DNA from: an uncultured Eubacteriales bacterium
GTDB taxonomy: Bacteria > Bacillota > Clostridia > Lachnospirales > Lachnospiraceae
NCBI GenBank assembly: GCA_900317095.1
Contig: ONFL01000031.1
Span: 1-36,129 of the forward strand
Direction of reading: 5' to 3'
DNA: 36,129 bases
In this document: positions 35,987 to 36,129 of the stretch, piece after piece
Layout of the letters: every line of letters starts with the position of its first letter
Position numbering within the stretch: the first letter of the stretch is position 1
Position numbers and translations under genes: made by a program
The notes under the pieces: generated by a model
What the model saw: the letters and a program-made list of their open reading frames with translations, nothing else
What the model was told of the DNA's origin: nothing
Database searches by the model: none

Positions 35987-36016
35987 TTGGCTCCAATACC
36001 GACGCCGACATATAAT
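35987..36016 (+). promoter_or_regulatory. rRNA operon promoter P2
   Basis: -35 TTGGCT (35987-35992), 18-bp spacer, perfect -10 TATAAT (36011-36016), placed just after P1. Tandem promoters are usual for rRNA operons. Confidence 0.6.
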
Positions 36017-36129
36017 AAGGAACATTGAAAACTTAATAATAAAACAATCCCGAAAGTTCACTGTTTTTAATAAACAGATTTTGAAATTTCAGAGAACAAA
36101 AACCAAAGTAAAACGGGAAAAGATGAACA
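36017..36129 (+). other. Leader of a 16S rRNA precursor (gene begins beyond the window)
   Basis: Downstream of the tandem promoters is an AT-rich leader with AACATTGAAAACTT (36021-36034), a word typical of clostridial rRNA leaders, and a small stem CTGTTT/AAACAG (36061-36077). The window stops before any 16S sequence is visible, so the operon is inferred from the leader, promoters and adjacent tRNA. Confidence 0.7.

Noticed and set aside
36017..36129. Start of the 16S rRNA gene.
   Set aside because: The leader sequence is visible but the 16S 5' end is not reached, so no rRNA gene is annotated.

Overview
The window is the chromosomal replication-origin neighbourhood of a Firmicute, most likely a member of the Clostridia close to Lachnospiraceae. 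I infer this from the rpmH-oriC-dnaA-dnaN-yaaA-recF-gyrB-gyrA core, the small ParA/ParB pair followed by a DUF4446 protein, two exact parS sites, class I two-subunit fumarase, and strong AGGAGG ribosome binding sites with TTGACA/TATAAT promoters. No insertion sequence, prophage, CRISPR array or transferred island was recognised.

Layout. (1) 1-2429: metG and the start of tatD on the minus strand, divergent from a lipoprotein metallopeptidase and a cysteine hydrolase on the plus strand (2442-4921). (2) 4954-11838: a tightly overlapping minus-strand operon from one strong promoter: alpha/beta hydrolase, YaaO-like decarboxylase, guanylate-kinase-like protein, holB, ricT, tRNA1(Val) methyltransferase-like gene, rsmI. 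It resembles the Bacillus yaaO-tmk-yaaQ-yaaR-holB-ricT-yabA-yabB-yazA-rsmI cluster, but a Gmk-like gene sits in the tmk slot and yaaQ, yaaR, yabA and yazA are missing. (3) 11974-13834: argS. (4) 13867-16578: two parS sites, then parA-parB-DUF4446, ending in a bidirectional terminator. (5) 16578-23911: rpmH-rnpA-yidD-yidC-jag-mnmE-mnmG-rsmG on the minus strand. (6) 23980-24330: oriC with DnaA boxes, then dnaA, a second box-bearing AT-rich gap, dnaN, yaaA, recF, gyrB, gyrA on the plus strand. (7) 32913-35754: a CLC-F-like anion transporter divergent from fumarase alpha and beta. (8) 35767-36129: a consensus promoter, tRNA-Ser(GCU), then tandem promoters and the leader of an rRNA operon whose 16S gene begins beyond the window.

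The genes combine replication initiation and elongation (DnaA, DnaN, HolB, gyrase, RecF), origin segregation (ParA, ParB, parS), RNA processing and modification (RnpA, MnmE/MnmG, RsmG, RsmI, Jag, RicT), membrane insertion (YidC, YidD) and two aminoacyl-tRNA synthetases. Most genes are co-oriented with replication from oriC; argS, parA-parB-DUF4446, the two plus-strand genes at 2.5-4.9 kb and the anion transporter are head-on.

The window is mostly conserved core genome, and I did not find a clearly new system. The points most worth a second look are the clustering of TTG start codons behind strong Shine-Dalgarno sites (including dnaA and parA), the inverted parAB locus, the Arg/Gly/Asp-rich tails on RicT and Jag, a glycine at the quinolone-binding acidic position of GyrA, the Gmk-like gene in the tmk slot, a CLC-F-like transporter without a recognisable fluoride riboswitch, and hairpins in several leaders and intergenic gaps.
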